From the NCBI GenBank assembly GCA_021779655.1, contig JAJYAF010000102.1:1-7393 (forward strand): a DNA stretch of 7,393 nucleotides, written 5' to 3'. The translations under genes and the position numbers were made by a program. The stretch's first letter is position 1; each line of letters begins with the position of its first letter. Below the pieces are notes generated by a model that had not been told where the DNA came from, did no database searches, and saw only the letters and a program-made list of their open reading frames with translations. Shown here one piece after another: positions 6,921 to 7,393 of the stretch. This DNA comes from Pseudomonadota bacterium (GTDB lineage Bacteria > Pseudomonadota > Alphaproteobacteria > Acetobacterales > Acetobacteraceae).

Positions 6921-6981
6921 GCCTTATGCCAGCCCGCCAACTGTCTGGAAGAATCAATCAATTGGCGGGCTGGTATAAAGC
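6921..6981. repeat. Hairpin module A, copy 2 (stem with mismatches)
   Basis: The left arm (6921-6941) carries CCAGCCCGCCAA and the right arm (6961-6981) carries TTGGCGGGCTGGTATAAAGC. The 21-bp stem has a few mismatches. The loop is related to the other copies (CTGTCTG then TCAAT-AATT) but diverged, so this copy looks older than the other two complete ones. Confidence 0.85.
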
Positions 6982-7038
6982 ATTAAAATCACCCGGGCTT
7001 TATTGAATATTGGCTATATCATAGGCTGCCGTTGCTTT

Positions 7039-7044
7039 TATAAT
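7039..7044 (+). promoter_or_regulatory. Consensus -10 hexamer TATAAT
   Basis: A perfect TATAAT lies in an AT-rich patch about 45 bp before the CRISPR-like repeat. The hexamer 17 bp upstream (ATATCA) is a poor -35 box; TTGGCT at 7010-7015 is better but 23 bp away. It could be a leader promoter of a former CRISPR locus or chance. Confidence 0.25.
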
Positions 7045-7088
7045 AGGCAGATGCCTTCAGAATAGTGACCGTGCGAAAGATATGCGAT

Positions 7089-7117
7089 CGGTTCATTCCC
7101 GCGTGGGCGGGGAACGC
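7089..7117 (+). CRISPR. Solitary type I-E-like CRISPR repeat (no array)
   Basis: These 29 bases start CGGTTCATTCCCGCG and end GCGGGGAACGC, which is close to the 29-nt type I-E (CGGTTCATCCCCGCG...GGGGAAC) repeat consensus, with T for one C. The internal stem CCCGC (7098-7102) / GCGGG (7107-7111) with loop GTGG is at the expected place. No second repeat follows at the expected 32-nt spacer distance, no repeat precedes it, and no cas gene is in the window. It may be a remnant of an array disrupted by the adjacent repeat element, or coincidence. Confidence 0.4.
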
Positions 7118-7131
7118 CCGACCTGCAACGC

Positions 7132-7169
7132 AACTGATTGAATCTTCCGGACAGGTGGCGAGCTGGTAT
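7132..7169. repeat. Hairpin module A, truncated copy (loop plus right arm)
   Basis: ACTGATTGAATCTTCCGGAC followed by AGGTGGCGAGCTGGTAT aligns with the loop and right arm of copy 1 (1333-1369), in the same orientation as copy 1. The left arm is absent or decayed beyond recognition; the sequence there is the end of the CRISPR-like repeat and about 15 unexplained bases. Confidence 0.6.
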
Positions 7170-7170
7170 C

Positions 7171-7199
7171 ATACCAATCCGCGTTACGCGGATTGGTAT
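7171..7199. repeat. Palindrome module B, copy 2
   Basis: ATACCAATCCGCGT and ACGCGGATTGGTAT are perfect 14-bp arms around a single T. The outer 12 bp of each arm are identical to the palindrome at 1457-1486; only the centre differs. It is followed directly by module C. Confidence 0.88.
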
Positions 7200-7224
7200 G
7201 CGCGCGGGGTTGCGGGGCCGCGCG
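7200..7224. repeat. GC module C, shortened copy
   Basis: GCGCGCGGGGTTGCGGGG then CCGCGCG matches the 30-bp block at 6882-6911 with small deletions. It is followed by AAATCAAAG and hairpin A, as in the other copies. Confidence 0.8.
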
Positions 7225-7235
7225 AAATCAAAGAC

Positions 7236-7290
7236 TTATACCAGCCCGCCGCCTGTCTGATAGAGTCAATGAATTGGCGGGCTGGTATTA
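7236..7290. repeat. Hairpin module A, copy 3
   Basis: ATACCAGCCCGCC (7238-7250) and GGCGGGCTGGTAT (7276-7288) form a perfect 13-bp stem around a 25-nt loop (7251-7275). Twenty-three of the loop bases equal the reverse complement of the loop of copy 1, so these two copies are recent relatives in opposite orientation. Confidence 0.88.
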
Positions 7291-7320
7291 GGCCGTAGTG
7301 ACGAATTCTGCTATGGGGGG

Positions 7321-7338
7321 ATTCCGGCGCGCCCGAAT
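7321..7338. repeat. Imperfect 18-bp palindrome
   Basis: ATTC-C-GGCGCGCC-C-GAAT is a palindrome broken by one mismatched pair. It lies 35 nt before the possible start codon at 7374 and could be an operator, but GC-rich DNA gives such palindromes by chance. Confidence 0.3.
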
Positions 7339-7373
7339 GTCTGATTCAAGGCTGATTTTTGAGGATCGGCTTG

Positions 7374-7393
7374 ATGATGCGTGATGTTGATGC
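7374..7393 (+). CDS. Possible start of a gene running off the right edge
   Basis: ATG at 7374 (a second ATG follows at once) has GAGGA (7361-7365) 8 nt upstream and no stop in the six codons visible (MMRDVD). This is only a start-site signal; nothing can be said about the product. Confidence 0.3.

Noticed and set aside
1314..7290. Composite transposon carrying the operon
   Set aside because: No transposase gene, terminal target duplication or IS-like terminus is visible; the flanking copies are small palindromic repeats with differing module content.
7089..7290. Functional CRISPR array
   Set aside because: Only one repeat-like unit is present, no second unit at the expected spacing, and no cas genes in the window.
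7065..7298. Plus-strand open frame of 77 codons through the right repeats
   Set aside because: It is made of the CRISPR-like repeat and palindromic modules (its RFIPAWAGN stretch is the usual spurious translation of a type I-E repeat), so it is not a gene.

Overview
The window is GC-rich with strong third-position GC bias, and its gene families point to an alphaproteobacterium. Acetobacteraceae or a related group is my guess from codon use and protein flavour; no rRNA or marker gene fixes this.

Layout: (1) Positions 1-464 (+) hold the C-terminal half of an aldo/keto reductase that begins upstream of the window. (2) Positions 461-1099 (-) hold a convergent gene for a Tat-exported DsrE-like protein with a C-terminal Cys-x-x-Cys. 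Its 5' leader (about 1100-1200) contains two abutting inverted repeats just ahead of a strong ribosome binding site. (3) Positions 1314-1486 hold a composite palindromic repeat made of hairpin A, two copies of a 30-bp GC block C, and palindrome B. (4) Positions 1486-6799 (-) form a tight five-gene operon, transcribed right to left: a Tat-type BMP-family solute-binding protein, two BPD_transp_2-type permeases, a cysteine amidohydrolase that strongly resembles biuret hydrolase (BiuH), and a tandem-domain ABC ATPase. The junctions are a 2-nt gap, a 1-nt overlap, a 10-nt gap and a 4-nt ATGA overlap. (5) Positions 6800-7393 are mostly non-coding. They hold the operon promoter region with a GTATAC-centred inverted repeat, two more copies of the composite repeat in the opposite orientation, and one solitary 29-nt sequence that looks like a type I-E CRISPR repeat. 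A possible gene start lies at the right edge.

Working together: the transporter belongs to the nucleoside/nucleobase-like BMP-type uptake systems. An amidohydrolase gene sits between the permease and ATPase genes, translationally coupled to the ATPase. The simplest reading is import and first-step hydrolysis of a small nitrogen-rich amide or ureide (biuret or a similar N-carbamoyl compound) as a nitrogen source. No cyanuric acid hydrolase, allophanate hydrolase or regulator gene lies in the window.

The most unusual material is non-coding: the modular B-C-A repeats that bracket the operon in inverted orientation, the orphan CRISPR-like repeat beside one of them, and the double-hairpin leader of the DsrE-like gene.
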